Shown: positions 1-12,804, counted from the first letter of the stretch. The stretch is 64,000 bases of DNA from Glycomyces paridis (GCF_004912155.1 NZ_STGX01000003.1:183092-247091); one strand, 5' to 3'. Program-made: numbers and translations. Notes: generated by a model not told the origin, from the letters alone.

Positions 1-393
1 GGTGTAGAGGTCGTCGGCGCGGATCGAGAGGATGCGGCCGTTGTAGTCGCCGCGGCGCTGCTGGATCGAGCGGGCGAGCTTGGCGACGTGCTCCAGCTCG
101 GCGTCGGGGTGGTCGTACAGCGCTTCGAGGTTGAGGACGATCTTCTCGGCCTGCTCGACCGGGAGCGGAACGCCCTCGGGCAGCAGCTCGGAGACCGGGA
201 TGCGGTAGAAGTCGGCCAGTTCGGCGAGGCGGCTGACGGTGATCGACCTGTCGCCCCGCTCGTAGGAACCGATGACGACGGCCTTCCACTTGCCGCCGGA
301 CTTGTCCTCGACGCCTTGCAACGACAGCCCCTGCTGCATGCGGATGTCACGCAGCCGGTTGCCGAGCGACTTGGCGTAGTCAGATGTCGCCAT
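1..393 (-). CDS. bldD: BldD-family developmental regulator, C-terminus cut by window edge
   Basis: BldD is a DNA-binding repressor that controls sporulation genes in actinomycetes and dimerises around c-di-GMP. Starting at ATG 393 (GGAG about 12 nt upstream), 131 codons are visible. Residues 6-70 form an XRE-type helix-turn-helix that includes VVIGSYERGDRSITV and ELADFYRIPVSELLP, both typical of BldD. The C-terminal half keeps the c-di-GMP signature RxD-X8-RxxD as RGD (114-116), eight residues, then RADD (125-128). The frame is still open at base 1, so the last part of the protein lies outside. bldD next to pyrR is the order found in Streptomyces. The gene diverges from the pyr operon. Identification is firm; the missing end cannot be judged. 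Confidence 0.93.
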   Translation of the reverse strand, partial: MATSDYAKSLGNRLRDIRMQQGLSLQGVEDKSGGKWKAVVIGSYERGDRSITVSRLAELADFYRIPVSELLPEGVPLPVEQAEKIVLNLEALYDHPDAELEHVAKLARSIQQRRGDYNGRILSIRADDLYT

Positions 394-576
394 GCTGGAT
401 CAACTCCAATTTTCGGTACGAGAGGAATCCTATTGTTGACTACGGTCGGTGACCATCGGCCGTTGGGGTGCCCCCAAACAGTGTTCTTCGTCGCGTGAGA
501 CCTTCGCGACCGCCGTGCAAACTCTACTAAATCAGTCATCAACGCCCGTAATGACGTCATGCTTTTGGGATCCGTC

Positions 577-605
577 TTTACGCTCCGTCACCGGCGACGT
601 AGTAT
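577..605 (+). promoter_or_regulatory. Probable pyr operon promoter
   Basis: TTTACG (577-582) and TAGTAT (600-605) are separated by 17 bases, and each matches 4 of 6 consensus positions. A start near 611-613 would give a leader of about 50 nt that contains the whole PyrR loop. A perfect 10-bp palindrome, ATGACGTCAT, sits just upstream at 551-560 and could be an operator; no regulator is known for it. Confidence 0.5.
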
Positions 606-622
606 GGCCCGCGACGAAACCG

Positions 623-657
623 TTCTTTAACAGACCGTCCAGTGAGGCGGAGAAGGA
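623..657 (+). promoter_or_regulatory. PyrR-binding RNA loop covering the pyrR ribosome binding site
   Basis: The leader contains TTCTTTAA, then GTCCAGTGAGGC, then GGAGAAGGA, in the order and spacing of the conserved PyrR binding loop (consensus GUCCNGNGAGGYU between CUUU and AAGG arms). The lower stem pairs CTTT (625-628) with the AAGG that is part of the AAGGAGG ribosome binding site before GTG 665. No terminator follows. PyrR-UMP binding would therefore block translation rather than cause attenuation, as reported for mycobacterial PyrR. Motif seen; mechanism inferred. Confidence 0.8.
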
Positions 658-664
658 GGTTCGC

Positions 665-1243
665 GTGGTTTCCCCTGCCCTCAGGCAGAACGAGGAAGAC
701 CCGTCGGGCAAGCACATCCTCGCGGCCGACGACATCGGCCGCATCCTCGACCGGATCGCGCACCAGATCCTGGAGAAGACCAAGGGCGCCCCCGACACCA
801 TGCTCCTGGGCATCCCCACCCGCGGCGTCGCCCTCGCCGGGCGCCTCGCCGACCGGATCAGGCGCTTCGCCGACCTCGACGTCCCCGCCGGGACCCTCGA
901 CATCACGCTGTACCGCGACGACCTGCGCCGCAACGCGCTCCGCGCGCTCGGCCCGACCGAGCTGCCGCCGGGCGGCGTGGACGACCAGCGGGTCATCCTC
1001 GTCGACGACGTCCTCTACTCCGGGCGCACCGTCCGCGCCGCGCTCAACGCGCTCTACGACCTCGGCCGCCCCGCCAGCGTCCAGCTCGCGATCCTGGTCG
1101 ACCGCGGCCACCGCGAGCTGCCCATCCGCGCCGACTACGTCGGCAAGAACATCCCCACCGCCCGCGACGAGAACGTGGCCGTGCGCCTGACGGAGTACGA
1201 CGGCTTCGACGCGGTGGTCCTGACCGGAGGCCGGGAGCGATGA
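665..1243 (+). CDS. pyrR: Bifunctional pyr regulator / uracil phosphoribosyltransferase
   Basis: PyrR senses UMP and binds pyr mRNA; many homologues also make UMP from uracil and PRPP. The 192-residue product has the PRPP-binding motif [13 protein letters not shown] (110-122) and the flexible-loop region ITLYRDDL (80-87). GTG 665 was chosen because AAGGAGG lies 5 nt upstream; the longer open frame would read through the PyrR loop. It is the first gene of the operon, and its stop overlaps the pyrB start (ATGA), so translation is coupled. The RNA loop around its own ribosome binding site points to autoregulation. Confidence 0.95.
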   Translation: MVSPALRQNEEDPSGKHILAADDIGRILDRIAHQILEKTKGAPDTMLLGIPTRGVALAGRLADRIRRFADLDVPAGTLDITLYRDDLRRNALRALGPTELPPGGVDDQRVILVDDVLYSGRTVRAALNALYDLGRPASVQLAILVDRGHRELPIRADYVGKNIPTARDENVAVRLTEYDGFDAVVLTGGRER

Positions 1244-2160
1244 GACACCTGCTCGACACCAGCGACCTCAGCCGCGAGGAGGCCGAGCTCGTCCTCGACG
1301 TCACGCAGCAGATGGCCGACGCTGTCACCGGACGCGAGGTCCCCAAGCTCCCCGCGCTGCGCGGGCGCACCGTCGTGAACCTCTTCTACGAGGACTCCAC
1401 GCGCACCCGCACCTCCTTCGAGACCGCGGCCAAGCGTCTGAGCGCCGACGTCGTCAACTTCGCGGCCAAGACCTCCAGCGTCAACAAGGGCGAGAGCCTG
1501 CGCGACACCGCCCTCACCTTGCAGGCCATGGGAGCCGACGCGGTGGTCATCCGCCACCCGGCCGCCGGGGCCCCGCAGCGGCTCACCGAGTGGCTCGACG
1601 GCGCGGTGCTCAACGCCGGCGACGGCACCCACGCGCACCCGACGCAGGCCCTGCTCGACGCCTACACGATGCGGCGCCGCCTCGGCGGCGTCGAGGGCCG
1701 CACCGTCGCGATCGTGGGGGACATCCTCCACTCGCGCGTGGCCCGCTCGAACGTCTGGCTGCTGTCCAAACTCGGTGCGAACGTGCGCCTGGTGGGCCCG
1801 CCCACCCTGCTGCCCAAGGACATCGACGGCTGGCCCGTCGAGATCGGCTACGACCTCGACGCGAGCCTCAAGGGCGCCGACGCGGTCATGATGCTCCGCG
1901 TCCAGCGCGAGCGCCAGAACGCCGCGTTCTTCCCCACCGCGAACGAGTACGCGCGCCTCTACGGCCTCGACGAGCGGCGCCTCGCGCTCCTGCCCGACCA
2001 CGCGATCGTCATGCACCCCGGGCCGATGAACCGCGGCATGGAGATCGCCGCCACGGTCGCCGACTCGCCCCGCGCCACCATCACCGAGCAGGTGACCAAC
2101 GGCGTCTGGGTCCGCATGGCCGTCCTCTACCTGCTGCTGACGAACGGAGAAACCCGGTGA
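1240..2160 (+). CDS. pyrB: Aspartate carbamoyltransferase catalytic chain
   Basis: It catalyses carbamoyl phosphate + aspartate to N-carbamoylaspartate, the committed step of pyrimidine synthesis, in the cytosol. The product has 306 residues, normal for the catalytic chain. The carbamoyl-phosphate loop [10 protein letters not shown] starts at residue 51, and the HPTQALLD motif lies near residue 130. The start overlaps the end of pyrR by 4 bases and the stop overlaps pyrC by 4 bases. There is no pyrI regulatory chain nearby, as expected in actinobacteria. Confidence 0.97.
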   Translation: MRHLLDTSDLSREEAELVLDVTQQMADAVTGREVPKLPALRGRTVVNLFYEDSTRTRTSFETAAKRLSADVVNFAAKTSSVNKGESLRDTALTLQAMGADAVVIRHPAAGAPQRLTEWLDGAVLNAGDGTHAHPTQALLDAYTMRRRLGGVEGRTVAIVGDILHSRVARSNVWLLSKLGANVRLVGPPTLLPKDIDGWPVEIGYDLDASLKGADAVMMLRVQRERQNAAFFPTANEYARLYGLDERRLALLPDHAIVMHPGPMNRGMEIAATVADSPRATITEQVTNGVWVRMAVLYLLLTNGETR

Positions 2161-3452
2161 CCGACACGCTCATCAAAGGCGCCGACCTCCTCGGCAGGGG
2201 CCGCGCCGACGTCCTGATCCGCGACGGCCGCATCGCCGAGACCGGCTCGCTCTCCGCCCCCGGCGCCCGCGTCGTGGACGCCGACGGCCTGGTGCTCCTG
2301 CCCGGCCTGGTCGACCTCCACACGCACCTGCGCGAACCCGGTCGCGAAGACGCCGAGACCGTCTACACCGGAACGCGGGCCGCCGCCAAGGGCGGCTACA
2401 CCGCCGTGTGCGCCATGGCGAACTCCTATCCGGTCGCCGACACCGCCGGCGTGGTCGAGCAGGTCGCGGCCCTGGGCCGCGCCGCCGGATACGCCGACGT
2501 GCAGCCCATCGGCGCCGTCTCCGTCGGACTCGAAGGCAAGCGGCTCGCCGAGATCGGCGCGATGGCGCACTCCGCCGCCGCGGTGCGCATGTTCTCCGAC
2601 GACGGCCACTGCGTGTGGGACCCGGTCCTCATGCGACGCGCCCTCGAATACGTGAAGACCTTCGGCGGACTCGTCGCCCAGCACGCCGAGGAGCCGCGCC
2701 TCACCGAAGGCGCCCAGATGAACGAGGGCGCCGTCTCGGCCGAACTGGGCCTGCCCGGCTGGCCCGCCGTCGCCGAAGAGGCCATCATCGCCCGCGACGT
2801 GCTCCTCGCCGAGTACACCGGCGCACGCGTCCACTTCTGCCACGTCTCCACGGCCCGCTCGGTCGACATCATCCGCGAGGCCAAGGCCCGCGGCGCGAAC
2901 GTCACCGCCGAGGTCTGCCCGCACCACCTGCTGCTCACCGACGAGTCGGCCCGCACCTACGACCCGGTCTACAAGGTCAACCCGCCGCTGCGGCGCGACG
3001 CCGACGTGGCCGTCCTGCGCGCCGCCCTCGCCGAGGGCGTCATCGACGCCGTCGCCACCGACCACGCGCCGCACGCCCCGCAGGACAAGGACTGCGAGTG
3101 GGCCGCGGCCCGCCCCGGGATGCTCGGACTGGAGACCGCCCTGTCCATCAGCGTCCTCGCCCTCGGCGGACCCACCGAAGTGGACTGGGACCTCCTCGCC
3201 GAGCGCACCTCCCGCACGCCCGCCCGCATCGCCGGCCTCGACGCCCACGGCCGCGACCCCGAACCGGGCGCCGAGGCCAACCTCACCCTCGTCGACCCCG
3301 CCGCGTCCTGGACCGTCGTCCCCGCCGACCTCGCGTCCCTGTCGCGCAACACCCCCTACGCCGGGATGACGCTCCCGGTCACCGTCCAGGCGACGTTCCT
3401 CCGGGGACGCGCCACCGTGCTGAACGGCACCATCGCAGAGGAGATCCAATGA
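2157..3452 (+). CDS. pyrC: Dihydroorotase
   Basis: It closes N-carbamoylaspartate to dihydroorotate in a zinc centre of the amidohydrolase superfamily. The product has 431 residues (class I length). [12 protein letters not shown] gives the HxH metal pair at His55 and His57; FCHVST and ATDHAPH further on supply the other metal and catalytic residues. GTG 2157 overlaps the pyrB stop by 4 bases and fits the usual N-terminus; the frame is open much further upstream inside pyrB, but that part reads as low-complexity Arg/Pro. The stop overlaps the carA start. Some Streptomyces place an extra membrane-protein gene between pyrC and carA; it is absent here. Confidence 0.96.
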   Translation: MTDTLIKGADLLGRGRADVLIRDGRIAETGSLSAPGARVVDADGLVLLPGLVDLHTHLREPGREDAETVYTGTRAAAKGGYTAVCAMANSYPVADTAGVVEQVAALGRAAGYADVQPIGAVSVGLEGKRLAEIGAMAHSAAAVRMFSDDGHCVWDPVLMRRALEYVKTFGGLVAQHAEEPRLTEGAQMNEGAVSAELGLPGWPAVAEEAIIARDVLLAEYTGARVHFCHVSTARSVDIIREAKARGANVTAEVCPHHLLLTDESARTYDPVYKVNPPLRRDADVAVLRAALAEGVIDAVATDHAPHAPQDKDCEWAAARPGMLGLETALSISVLALGGPTEVDWDLLAERTSRTPARIAGLDAHGRDPEPGAEANLTLVDPAASWTVVPADLASLSRNTPYAGMTLPVTVQATFLRGRATVLNGTIAEEIQ

Positions 3453-4589
3453 GCCGAGCACCAGCGATCCTCGTCCTCGAGGACGGCCGCGTCTTCCGCG
3501 GCGAGGCCTTCGGCTCCGTCGGCGAGACCTTCGGCGAGGCCGTCTTCAACACCGGCATGACCGGCTACCAGGAGACCCTCACCGACCCCTCCTATTACGG
3601 GCAGGTCGTCGCCCAGACCGCCCCCCAGATCGGCAACACCGGCTGGAACGACGAGGACGACGAGTCCCGCCGCATCTGGGTCGCCGGCTACGTCGTGCGC
3701 GACCCCTCCCGCCTCGCCTCCAACTGGCGCGCCAAGCGCGGCCTCGAAGACGAACTCGCCTCCCAGGGCGTCGTCGGCATCTGCGAGGTCGACACCCGCG
3801 CCCTTACCCGGCACCTGCGCGAGGCCGGCGCCATGCGCGTGGGCATCTCCTCGCGCACCACCGACGCCGAGGAGCTGCTCGCCCGGGTCCTCGCCTCCCC
3901 GCAGATGGCCGGCGCGAACCACGTCCCCGCCGTCACCACCGCCGAGCCCTACACGTACGAGGCCAAGGGCACCGCCGCTTACACCGTGGCCGCCGTCGAC
4001 CTCGGCATCAAGCGCAACACCCCCCGCCGCCTCGCCGAGCGCGGCATCACCACCACGGTCTTCCCCGCGAGCGCGAGCGTCGACGAGCTCCTCGCCGACG
4101 GCCCCGACGCCGTGTTCCTCTCCAACGGCCCCGGCGACCCCGCCACCGCCGGCCACCAGATCTCGGTCACCCGCGAACTGCTGCGCCGCCGCGTCCCGGT
4201 CTTCGGCATCTGCTTCGGCAACCAGATCCTCGGGCGCGCCCTCGGCCTGGACACCTACAAGCTCAAGTTCGGCCACCGCGGCATCAACCAGCCCGTGCTC
4301 GACCGGCACACCAACAAGATCGAGATCACCGCCCACAACCACGGGTTCGCCCTCGCGCCCCCCGAGAGCGGCGAGTTCTTCGAGACCGAGTTCGGCCGCG
4401 TCCAGGTCAGCCACGTGTGCCTCAACGACGACGTCGTCGAAGGCCTCACCTGCCTCGACGCGCCCGCCTACTCCGTCCAGTACCACCCCGAGGCCGCCGG
4501 CGGGCCGCACGACGCCGACTACCTGTTCGACCGGCTCGTCGAACTCATCGACACCGTGCGCTCCAACGACGCCAAGGGGGCCAAGGCAG

Positions 4590-4597
<8 letters not shown>
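3449..4597 (+). CDS. carA: Carbamoyl phosphate synthase small (glutaminase) subunit
   Basis: It hydrolyses glutamine and channels ammonia to CarB. The product has 382 residues: an N-terminal CPSase small-chain domain (about 1-140), then a class I glutamine amidotransferase domain. The nucleophile is Cys255 in FGICFGNQ, with His346 and Glu348 in YHPE completing the triad. The nucleophile elbow reads FGN where FGH or LGH is common; this should not affect the triad. ATG 3449 overlaps the pyrC stop, and the end overlaps carB by 8 bases, so both subunits are made by coupled translation. The enzyme also serves arginine synthesis. Confidence 0.97.
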
Positions 4598-7919
<3,322 letters not shown>

Positions 7920-7956
7920 GGCGGCGGCGGAACCGGAGCGACGAGAATGACAACCC

Positions 7957-8003
7957 CACCGGGTGAGCGACGAGGCACCAGTGTCGGTGTCGCTCACCCG
8001 GTG
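7957..8003 (+). repeat. Perfect 15-bp inverted repeat between carB and pyrD
   Basis: CACCGGGTGAGCGAC (7957-7971) and its exact complement (7989-8003) enclose a 17-nt loop. There is no T tract after it; AATTGACG follows. It could be a U-less actinobacterial terminator or attenuator, an mRNA-stabilising or processing stem, or a protein-binding palindrome. It ends 23 bases before the pyrD start. Confidence 0.75.
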
Positions 8004-8026
8004 AATTGACGTATACAGGAATGACC

Positions 8027-9103
8027 ATGCTGTATCAGAATCTGGCCCGCCCGGTCCTGTTCCGGATCGCACGCGGGGACGCCGAGCGAGCGCACGAGTC
8101 CACCCTGCGCTGGCTCGTCCGCCTGTCCGAACAACGGCAGGTCCGCAACGCGCTCATCAAGGTCAACCGGCCGAGCGCCCCCGTCACCGTCTTCGGCGTG
8201 CCCTTCCCCAACCCCGTCGGCCTCGCCGCCGGGATGGACAAGAACGGCATCGCCGTCGGCGCCTGGCCCGCCCTCGGCTTCGGCTTCGCCGAGATCGGCA
8301 CCGTCACCGCCCAGCCCCAGCCCGGCAACCCCAAGCCGCGCATGTTCCGCATGCCCCGCTCCCAGGGCATCGTCAACCGCATGGGCTTCAACAACGACGG
8401 CGCGCAGGCGCTGGCCGCGCGGCTCTCGGCCGCACCGGCCGTCGACTGCCCGCTGGGCATCAGCATCGGCAAGTCCAAGGCCGTGCCGCTCGACGGCGCG
8501 ATCGAGGACTACCTCCAGTCGATGCGCTTCCTCTACCCCTTCGCCGACTACTTCGCGATCAACGTGTCCTCGCCCAACACCCCGGGCCTGCGACAGCTCC
8601 AGGACGCCTCGTCCCTGCGCGACCTGCTCGGCGCCCTGCGCGTCGAGGGCGAGCGCCTCGCCGCGGGCCGGGCACAGCGCCCGGTCCTGGTCAAGATCGC
8701 CCCCGACCTCACCGAGTCCGCGATGTCCCAGCTCCTGGAGGTCTGCCTCGAAGCCGGGGTCGCCGGGGTCATCGCCACCAACACCACGCTGGGACGCGAC
8801 GGGGTCGACCCCAGCGAGGACGCCGTGGCGGCCGAGCCCGGCGGCATGTCCGGGAGGCCCCTGACCGCCGTCTCCCGCGAGATCGTCCGCTTCGTGCACC
8901 GCGAGACCGGCGGGCGCCTGCCGATCATCGGCTCAGGGGGCGTCATGACCCCCGACGACGCCCAGGCCATGTTCGACGCGGGAGCCAGCCTCGTCCAGAT
9001 CTACTCCGGCCTCGTCTACAACGGCCCCGGCCTGGTCCGCGGCAGCGTGCGCCGCTTCAAGAACCCCGCCAAGCGCCGCCACCGCGCCCCGACCCGAACC
9101 TGA
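8027..9103 (+). CDS. pyrD: Dihydroorotate dehydrogenase (quinone), class 2
   Basis: It oxidises dihydroorotate to orotate with FMN and passes electrons to membrane quinone. The product has 358 residues. [10 protein letters not shown] supplies the catalytic serine of class 2 enzymes (class 1 has Cys). The N-terminus [15 protein letters not shown] is the amphipathic membrane-attachment segment that class 2 enzymes use. ATG 8027 was chosen because AGGA lies 6 nt upstream and it gives the usual N-terminus; ATG 8021 and TTG 8006 are alternatives. Follows the carB-pyrD hairpin and is followed 49 bases later by pyrF. Confidence 0.95.
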   Translation: MLYQNLARPVLFRIARGDAERAHESTLRWLVRLSEQRQVRNALIKVNRPSAPVTVFGVPFPNPVGLAAGMDKNGIAVGAWPALGFGFAEIGTVTAQPQPGNPKPRMFRMPRSQGIVNRMGFNNDGAQALAARLSAAPAVDCPLGISIGKSKAVPLDGAIEDYLQSMRFLYPFADYFAINVSSPNTPGLRQLQDASSLRDLLGALRVEGERLAAGRAQRPVLVKIAPDLTESAMSQLLEVCLEAGVAGVIATNTTLGRDGVDPSEDAVAAEPGGMSGRPLTAVSREIVRFVHRETGGRLPIIGSGGVMTPDDAQAMFDAGASLVQIYSGLVYNGPGLVRGSVRRFKNPAKRRHRAPTRT

Positions 9104-9152
9104 GAGCCCGAACCGCCGGCTCCCGCACCTCCGAACCGAAAGAAGCGAACCA

Positions 9153-10070
9153 ATGCCTGCCAGCAAGGAATTCGGCGCCCGCGCCTACCACCTCTCCCAG
9201 GTGCGCGGCCCACTGTGCGCCGGGATCGACCCCCACGGCGCGCTCCTCCAGTACTGGGGCTTGGACGACGACCTCGACGGGGCGGAGCGCTTCTGCATGA
9301 CCCTCGTCGAGGCCCTCACCGAGCACGTGGCCTTCGTCAAGCCGCAGTCGGCGTTCTTCGAGCGCTTCGGCTCGGGCGGCATCGCCCTGCTCGAACGCGT
9401 CATCGCCGAGTCCCGCCGCGCGGGCGCGCTGGTCATCCTCGACGTCAAGCGCGGCGACATCGGCTCCACGATGGCCGCGTACGCGCAGGCGTACCTCGAC
9501 CCGGCCTCCTCCCTCGCGGTCGACGCGATCACCGTCAGCCCCTTCCTGGGCACCGGCTCGCTCCAGCCCGCCTTCGACCTCGCCTCGGCCCACGGCAAGG
9601 GCGTGTTCGTCCTGGCCCGCACCTCGAACCCGGAGGGCAAGCAGGTGCAGAAGGCCCGCCGACTGGACGGCAAGTCGGTCGCCCAGGGCGTCATCGACGA
9701 GGTGAACGAGCACAACCGCGACGCCGAGCCGATGGGCTCCTTCGGCATCGTCGTGGGCGCCACCATCGGCGCGTGCGCCACCGAGGGGGACGCCCGCCTG
9801 CGTGAGTCGACTTACGGAATCACCCACACCACCGTGAGCCAACGTGACTCCGCTCACGACCTCTCCCAGTTCAACGGCCCCATCCTGGTTCCGGGCATGG
9901 GCACCCAGGGCGGGCGTCCGAGTGATCTTCCGCGCGTCCTCGGCCCGGCCATGAACTTCGCAATCCCGTCCTATTCTCGACAAATCGCACAGCCGGGGCC
10001 TGCTGCGGCGAGCATTCGCACCGCCGTCGAGGCGTTGCAGGAGGAATGCCGCGCCGCGATGGGGGAATAA
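9153..10070 (+). CDS. pyrF: Orotidine 5'-phosphate decarboxylase, type 2
   Basis: It converts OMP to UMP, the last step of the pathway. The product has 305 residues. The type 2 signature is present: CAGIDPHGALLQYWGL near residue 22, KPQSAFFE near 64 and the catalytic Asp-Lys-Asp set in LDVKRGDIGST near 98. GAAAGAAG precedes ATG 9153. It closes the pyrimidine cluster. After its stop the sequence changes to the mihF promoter region. No orotate phosphoribosyltransferase (pyrE) is in the window; in related genomes it lies elsewhere. Confidence 0.96.
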   Translation: MPASKEFGARAYHLSQVRGPLCAGIDPHGALLQYWGLDDDLDGAERFCMTLVEALTEHVAFVKPQSAFFERFGSGGIALLERVIAESRRAGALVILDVKRGDIGSTMAAYAQAYLDPASSLAVDAITVSPFLGTGSLQPAFDLASAHGKGVFVLARTSNPEGKQVQKARRLDGKSVAQGVIDEVNEHNRDAEPMGSFGIVVGATIGACATEGDARLRESTYGITHTTVSQRDSAHDLSQFNGPILVPGMGTQGGRPSDLPRVLGPAMNFAIPSYSRQIAQPGPAAASIRTAVEALQEECRAAMGE

Positions 10071-10149
10071 ACCGCCGATAACCCGGTCCGAAAAATGCCC
10101 CACCCCCGGTCGCAGGCGTGTCGGACCCTGGGGTTACCGTTCCCGAGCT

Positions 10150-10170
10150 GGGTATGCTTCACCGATACCC
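10150..10170 (+). promoter_or_regulatory. Likely mihF promoter -10 with overlapping inverted repeat
   Basis: TATGCT (10153-10158) is a good actinobacterial -10. It lies in the left arm of GGGTAT-N9-ATACCC (10150-10155 and 10165-10170), which could be a repressor or autoregulatory site. No clear -35 is seen (GTTACC at 10133-10138 is too close). The leader to GTG 10219 would be about 55 nt. Confidence 0.4.
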
Positions 10171-10218
10171 GCACGTCAAGGTCCACAGGGACGAAAACCA
10201 CGACTGCAAGGAGACCCC

Positions 10219-10542
10219 GTGCCGCTCCCTAAACTGACTCCGGAACAGCGCGCCGCAGCCCTTGAGAAGGCGGCAGCCGCCCGCAAGGCCCGCGCCCTGC
10301 TCAAGGAGAAGCTGAAGTCGGGCGAGACCACCCTGGAAGCGGTCCTCAAGTCCGCAGCCACCGACGACATCTCGGGCAAGATGAAGGTCTCGGCCGTGCT
10401 CAAGGCCCTCCCGGGCATCGGCGACAAGCGCGCCACCCAGATCATGGAGAAGCTGAAGATCGCCGACTCCCGTCGCCTGCGCGGCCTGGGCGAGCACCAG
10501 CGCGCCGCGCTTTTGGATGAATTCAAGGGCGACCAGGCCTAA
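10219..10542 (+). CDS. mihF: Actinobacterial integration host factor (mIHF/sIHF)
   Basis: This is a nucleoid protein unrelated to enterobacterial IHF; it binds and bends DNA and influences supercoiling, replication and development. The product has 107 residues, the same as Streptomyces sIHF. A basic N-terminal helix ([17 protein letters not shown], 13-29) precedes a helix-two-turn-helix DNA-binding domain with the motif [19 protein letters not shown] 10219 has AAGGAGA 6 nt upstream. The order mihF-gmk-rpoZ-coaBC-metK is conserved across actinobacteria, which supports the call. Confidence 0.95.
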   Translation: MPLPKLTPEQRAAALEKAAAARKARALLKEKLKSGETTLEAVLKSAATDDISGKMKVSAVLKALPGIGDKRATQIMEKLKIADSRRLRGLGEHQRAALLDEFKGDQA

Positions 10543-10562
10543 GTTCGGGTAGTAGTAGTCGC

Positions 10563-11174
10563 GTGAGCATCGATCGTCACCACGCAGCCCTCGCTCAGCG
10601 CCTGACGGTGCTCTCCGGCCCGTCCGGAGTCGGCAAGGGCAGCGTCAAGGCCCTCATCCAGGAGTACTACCCGTGGGTCTGGCTCTCCGTGAGCTGCACG
10701 ACCCGCAAGCCGCGCCCGGGTGAGGTCGACGGCGCCGACTACCACTTCGTGTCGACCGAGCAGTTCGAGTCGATGATCGCCGCGGGGGAGTTCCTTGAAT
10801 GGGCCTCCTACGCGGGGAACCTCTACGGAACCCCCCGCGGCCCGGTCGAGGAGCGCCTGCGCGCCGGACTCCCGGCGCTGCTGGAGATCGAACTGCAGGG
10901 CGCGCGCCAGGTCCGCCGGGCCATGGCCGACGCCCAACTGGTCTTCCTGGCCCCGCCGTCGTGGGACGAACTCGTCCGCCGCCTCACCGGGCGGGGGACC
11001 GAGGACGAGGCCACGATCGCGCGCCGCCTGGAGGCCGCCCGTTCCGAGCTGGCCTCGGAGGCCGAGTTCGATCACACAGTCACCAACGTGTCGATCGAGC
11101 AGGCGGCCGCCGAGCTGGTAGAGTTGCTCAGTTCTCCGGCCCTCGCGTCGGCATCGCCGTCGAGCCGCAAATAG
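10563..11174 (+). CDS. gmk: Guanylate kinase
   Basis: It phosphorylates GMP or dGMP to the diphosphate with ATP. The product has 203 residues. The P-loop is GPSGVGKGS (19-27); the GMP-binding segment follows with [11 protein letters not shown] and YHFVS. GTG 10563 starts 20 bases after mihF; the upstream sequence has no strong ribosome binding site, so a mihF-gmk transcript is likely. An imperfect stem (11176-11191) follows the stop but is weak as a terminator. Confidence 0.96.
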   Translation: MSIDRHHAALAQRLTVLSGPSGVGKGSVKALIQEYYPWVWLSVSCTTRKPRPGEVDGADYHFVSTEQFESMIAAGEFLEWASYAGNLYGTPRGPVEERLRAGLPALLEIELQGARQVRRAMADAQLVFLAPPSWDELVRRLTGRGTEDEATIARRLEAARSELASEAEFDHTVTNVSIEQAAAELVELLSSPALASASPSSRK

Positions 11175-11262
11175 CCTCGCCAAGGTGAGGCCCGCGAGCC
11201 GCACTTCAGCTCAGCACGCCCGGAGCCACTGAGCACCACGAGTCGCACACGAAGGATTACAC

Positions 11263-11535
11263 GTGTCAGGGACTGTCGCCGACCCGGTCGGCATCACCAA
11301 CCCGCCGATCGACGATCTGCTGGAGAAGGCCCAGTCGAAGTACCAGCTGGTCATCTACTCCGCCAAGCGGGCGCGCCAGATCAACGCCTACTACTCGCAG
11401 CTGGGCGAAGGCCTGCTCGAGTACGTGGGCCCGCTCGTCGAGACCACGCCCGAGGAGAAGCCGCTGTCGATCGCCATGCGCGAACTCGACAAGGGCCTCC
11501 TTGAGACGAAGGCCTTCGACGACCCCGAGGCGTAG
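11263..11535 (+). CDS. rpoZ: RNA polymerase omega subunit
   Basis: Omega helps fold and recruit the beta-prime subunit. The product has 90 residues, normal for actinobacteria. The core helix [20 protein letters not shown] with KRARQIN (37-43) is the omega signature. GTG 11263 has GAAGGA 8 nt upstream. It lies between gmk and coaBC, as in other actinobacteria, and the coaBC start follows 10 bases after its stop. Confidence 0.95.
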   Translation: MSGTVADPVGITNPPIDDLLEKAQSKYQLVIYSAKRARQINAYYSQLGEGLLEYVGPLVETTPEEKPLSIAMRELDKGLLETKAFDDPEA

Positions 11536-11545
11536 GGCCGCACGT

Positions 11546-12736
11546 TTGAACATCGTCCTGGGCGTGTCGGGCGGCATAGCCGCCTACAAGGCCTGCATCC
11601 TGCTCCGCCTGCTCAAGGAGTCCGGTCACGACGTGACCGTGATCCCCACGGCGGCGGCGCTGGAGTTCGTCGGTGAAGCCACCTGGGAGGCCCTGTCGGG
11701 CCACCGGGTGGCTTCCGGCGTGTTCTCGGACGTCGCCGAGGTCAAGCATGTGCGGCTCGGCCGCGGCGCCGACCTCGTCGCCGTCGTCCCCGCCACCGCC
11801 GACCTCCTCGCCCGCGCCGCCCACGGCCGCGCGGACGACCTGCTCACGAGCACCCTGCTGACCGCGACCTGCCCGGTGGTCTTCGCGCCCGCGATGCACA
11901 CCGAGATGTGGGAGCACGCGGCCACCAGGGCGAACGTCGCGACGCTGCGCGAGCGCGGCGCCCACGTCGTCGAGCCCGACTCGGGCCGCCTCACCGGCGC
12001 CGACACCGGCCCCGGCCGCCTGCCCGAGCCCGAATCGCTCTTCGCCCTGCTCAAGGGCTTCTTGACCTCCCCGGCCCGCGACCTCGTCGGCCGCAAGGTG
12101 CTCGTCACCGCCGGGGGCACCCGCGAGCCGATCGACCCGGTCCGCTTCATCGGGAACCACTCCTCGGGGCGCCAGGGCATCGCGATCGCCGCCGCGGCCG
12201 CCGCCCGCGGGGCCGAGGTGCGCCTCATCGCCGCGCACATCGACGCCCCGCTGCCCGCCGGGATCGCCGTGGAGCGCGTGGGGACCACCGGCGAGCTGTA
12301 CGAGGCCACCGTCAAGGCCGCCGTCGGCGCCGACGCCGCGGTGCTCGCCGCCGCGCCCGCCGACTTCACGCCCAAAACGGCCTCGGACCGCAAGCTCAAG
12401 CGCAAGGGCGACATCGACCTCGCGCTGACCTCGACGCCGGACATCTCGGCGGCGGTGGGGCGCGCGAAGGCCCCGGGCCAGGTGCTCGTCGTCTTCGCGG
12501 CCGAGACCCACGACGGCCCCGAGCACGCGCGGGCGAAGCGCGAGGCCAAGGGCGCCGATCTGGTGGTGCTCAACGACGTCTCGGGCGGAGCCGTGTTCGG
12601 CGCCGCCGAGAACTCGGTCACGATCTTCGACGAACGTGGCGAAGTCGACGCTCTCGTCGACGCCTCCAAGGAATCGGTGGCCGACGCGATCTGGGACGCC
12701 GTCTCAGCTGCGCTGGGGCCGCGCGACTCCCGGTGA
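11546..12736 (+). CDS. coaBC: Phosphopantothenoylcysteine decarboxylase / synthetase
   Basis: It carries out two steps of coenzyme A synthesis: cysteine is joined to 4'-phosphopantothenate (CoaB half) and the product is decarboxylated (CoaC half, FMN-dependent). The product has 396 residues. The flavoprotein half starts GVSGGIAAYK and has PAMHTEMW (the PxMNxxMW motif with His in place of Asn). The CoaB half begins near residue 187 with VLVTAGGTREPID and has NHSSGRQG. TTG 11546 is the only start that gives the normal N-terminus without running into rpoZ; no good ribosome binding site is seen, so coupling to rpoZ is likely. Confidence 0.93.
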   Translation: MNIVLGVSGGIAAYKACILLRLLKESGHDVTVIPTAAALEFVGEATWEALSGHRVASGVFSDVAEVKHVRLGRGADLVAVVPATADLLARAAHGRADDLLTSTLLTATCPVVFAPAMHTEMWEHAATRANVATLRERGAHVVEPDSGRLTGADTGPGRLPEPESLFALLKGFLTSPARDLVGRKVLVTAGGTREPIDPVRFIGNHSSGRQGIAIAAAAAARGAEVRLIAAHIDAPLPAGIAVERVGTTGELYEATVKAAVGADAAVLAAAPADFTPKTASDRKLKRKGDIDLALTSTPDISAAVGRAKAPGQVLVVFAAETHDGPEHARAKREAKGADLVVLNDVSGGAVFGAAENSVTIFDERGEVDALVDASKESVADAIWDAVSAALGPRDSR

Positions 12737-12775
12737 GTGGACGCCACGGACACCGCCCGGCGCCTGCGCGCCGAC

Positions 12776-12804
12776 TTGGTGGGAGGATCGTGAGCGCATA
12801 GACT
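12776..12804 (+). promoter_or_regulatory. Candidate metK promoter
   Basis: TTGGTG (12776-12781) and TAGACT (12799-12804) are 17 bases apart, which would give a leader of about 55 nt before metK. No SAM riboswitch fold was recognised in 12737-12865. Confidence 0.35.

Noticed and set aside
393..540. BldD binding sites in the bldD/pyrR gap
   Set aside because: Candidate stretches with TnAC and GTnA did not fit the full pseudo-palindrome, so no autoregulation site is claimed.
1590..2156. Longer pyrC with an N-terminal extension inside pyrB
   Set aside because: The extension is a low-complexity Arg/Pro/Ala reading of pyrB; GTG 2157 gives the normal dihydroorotase start.
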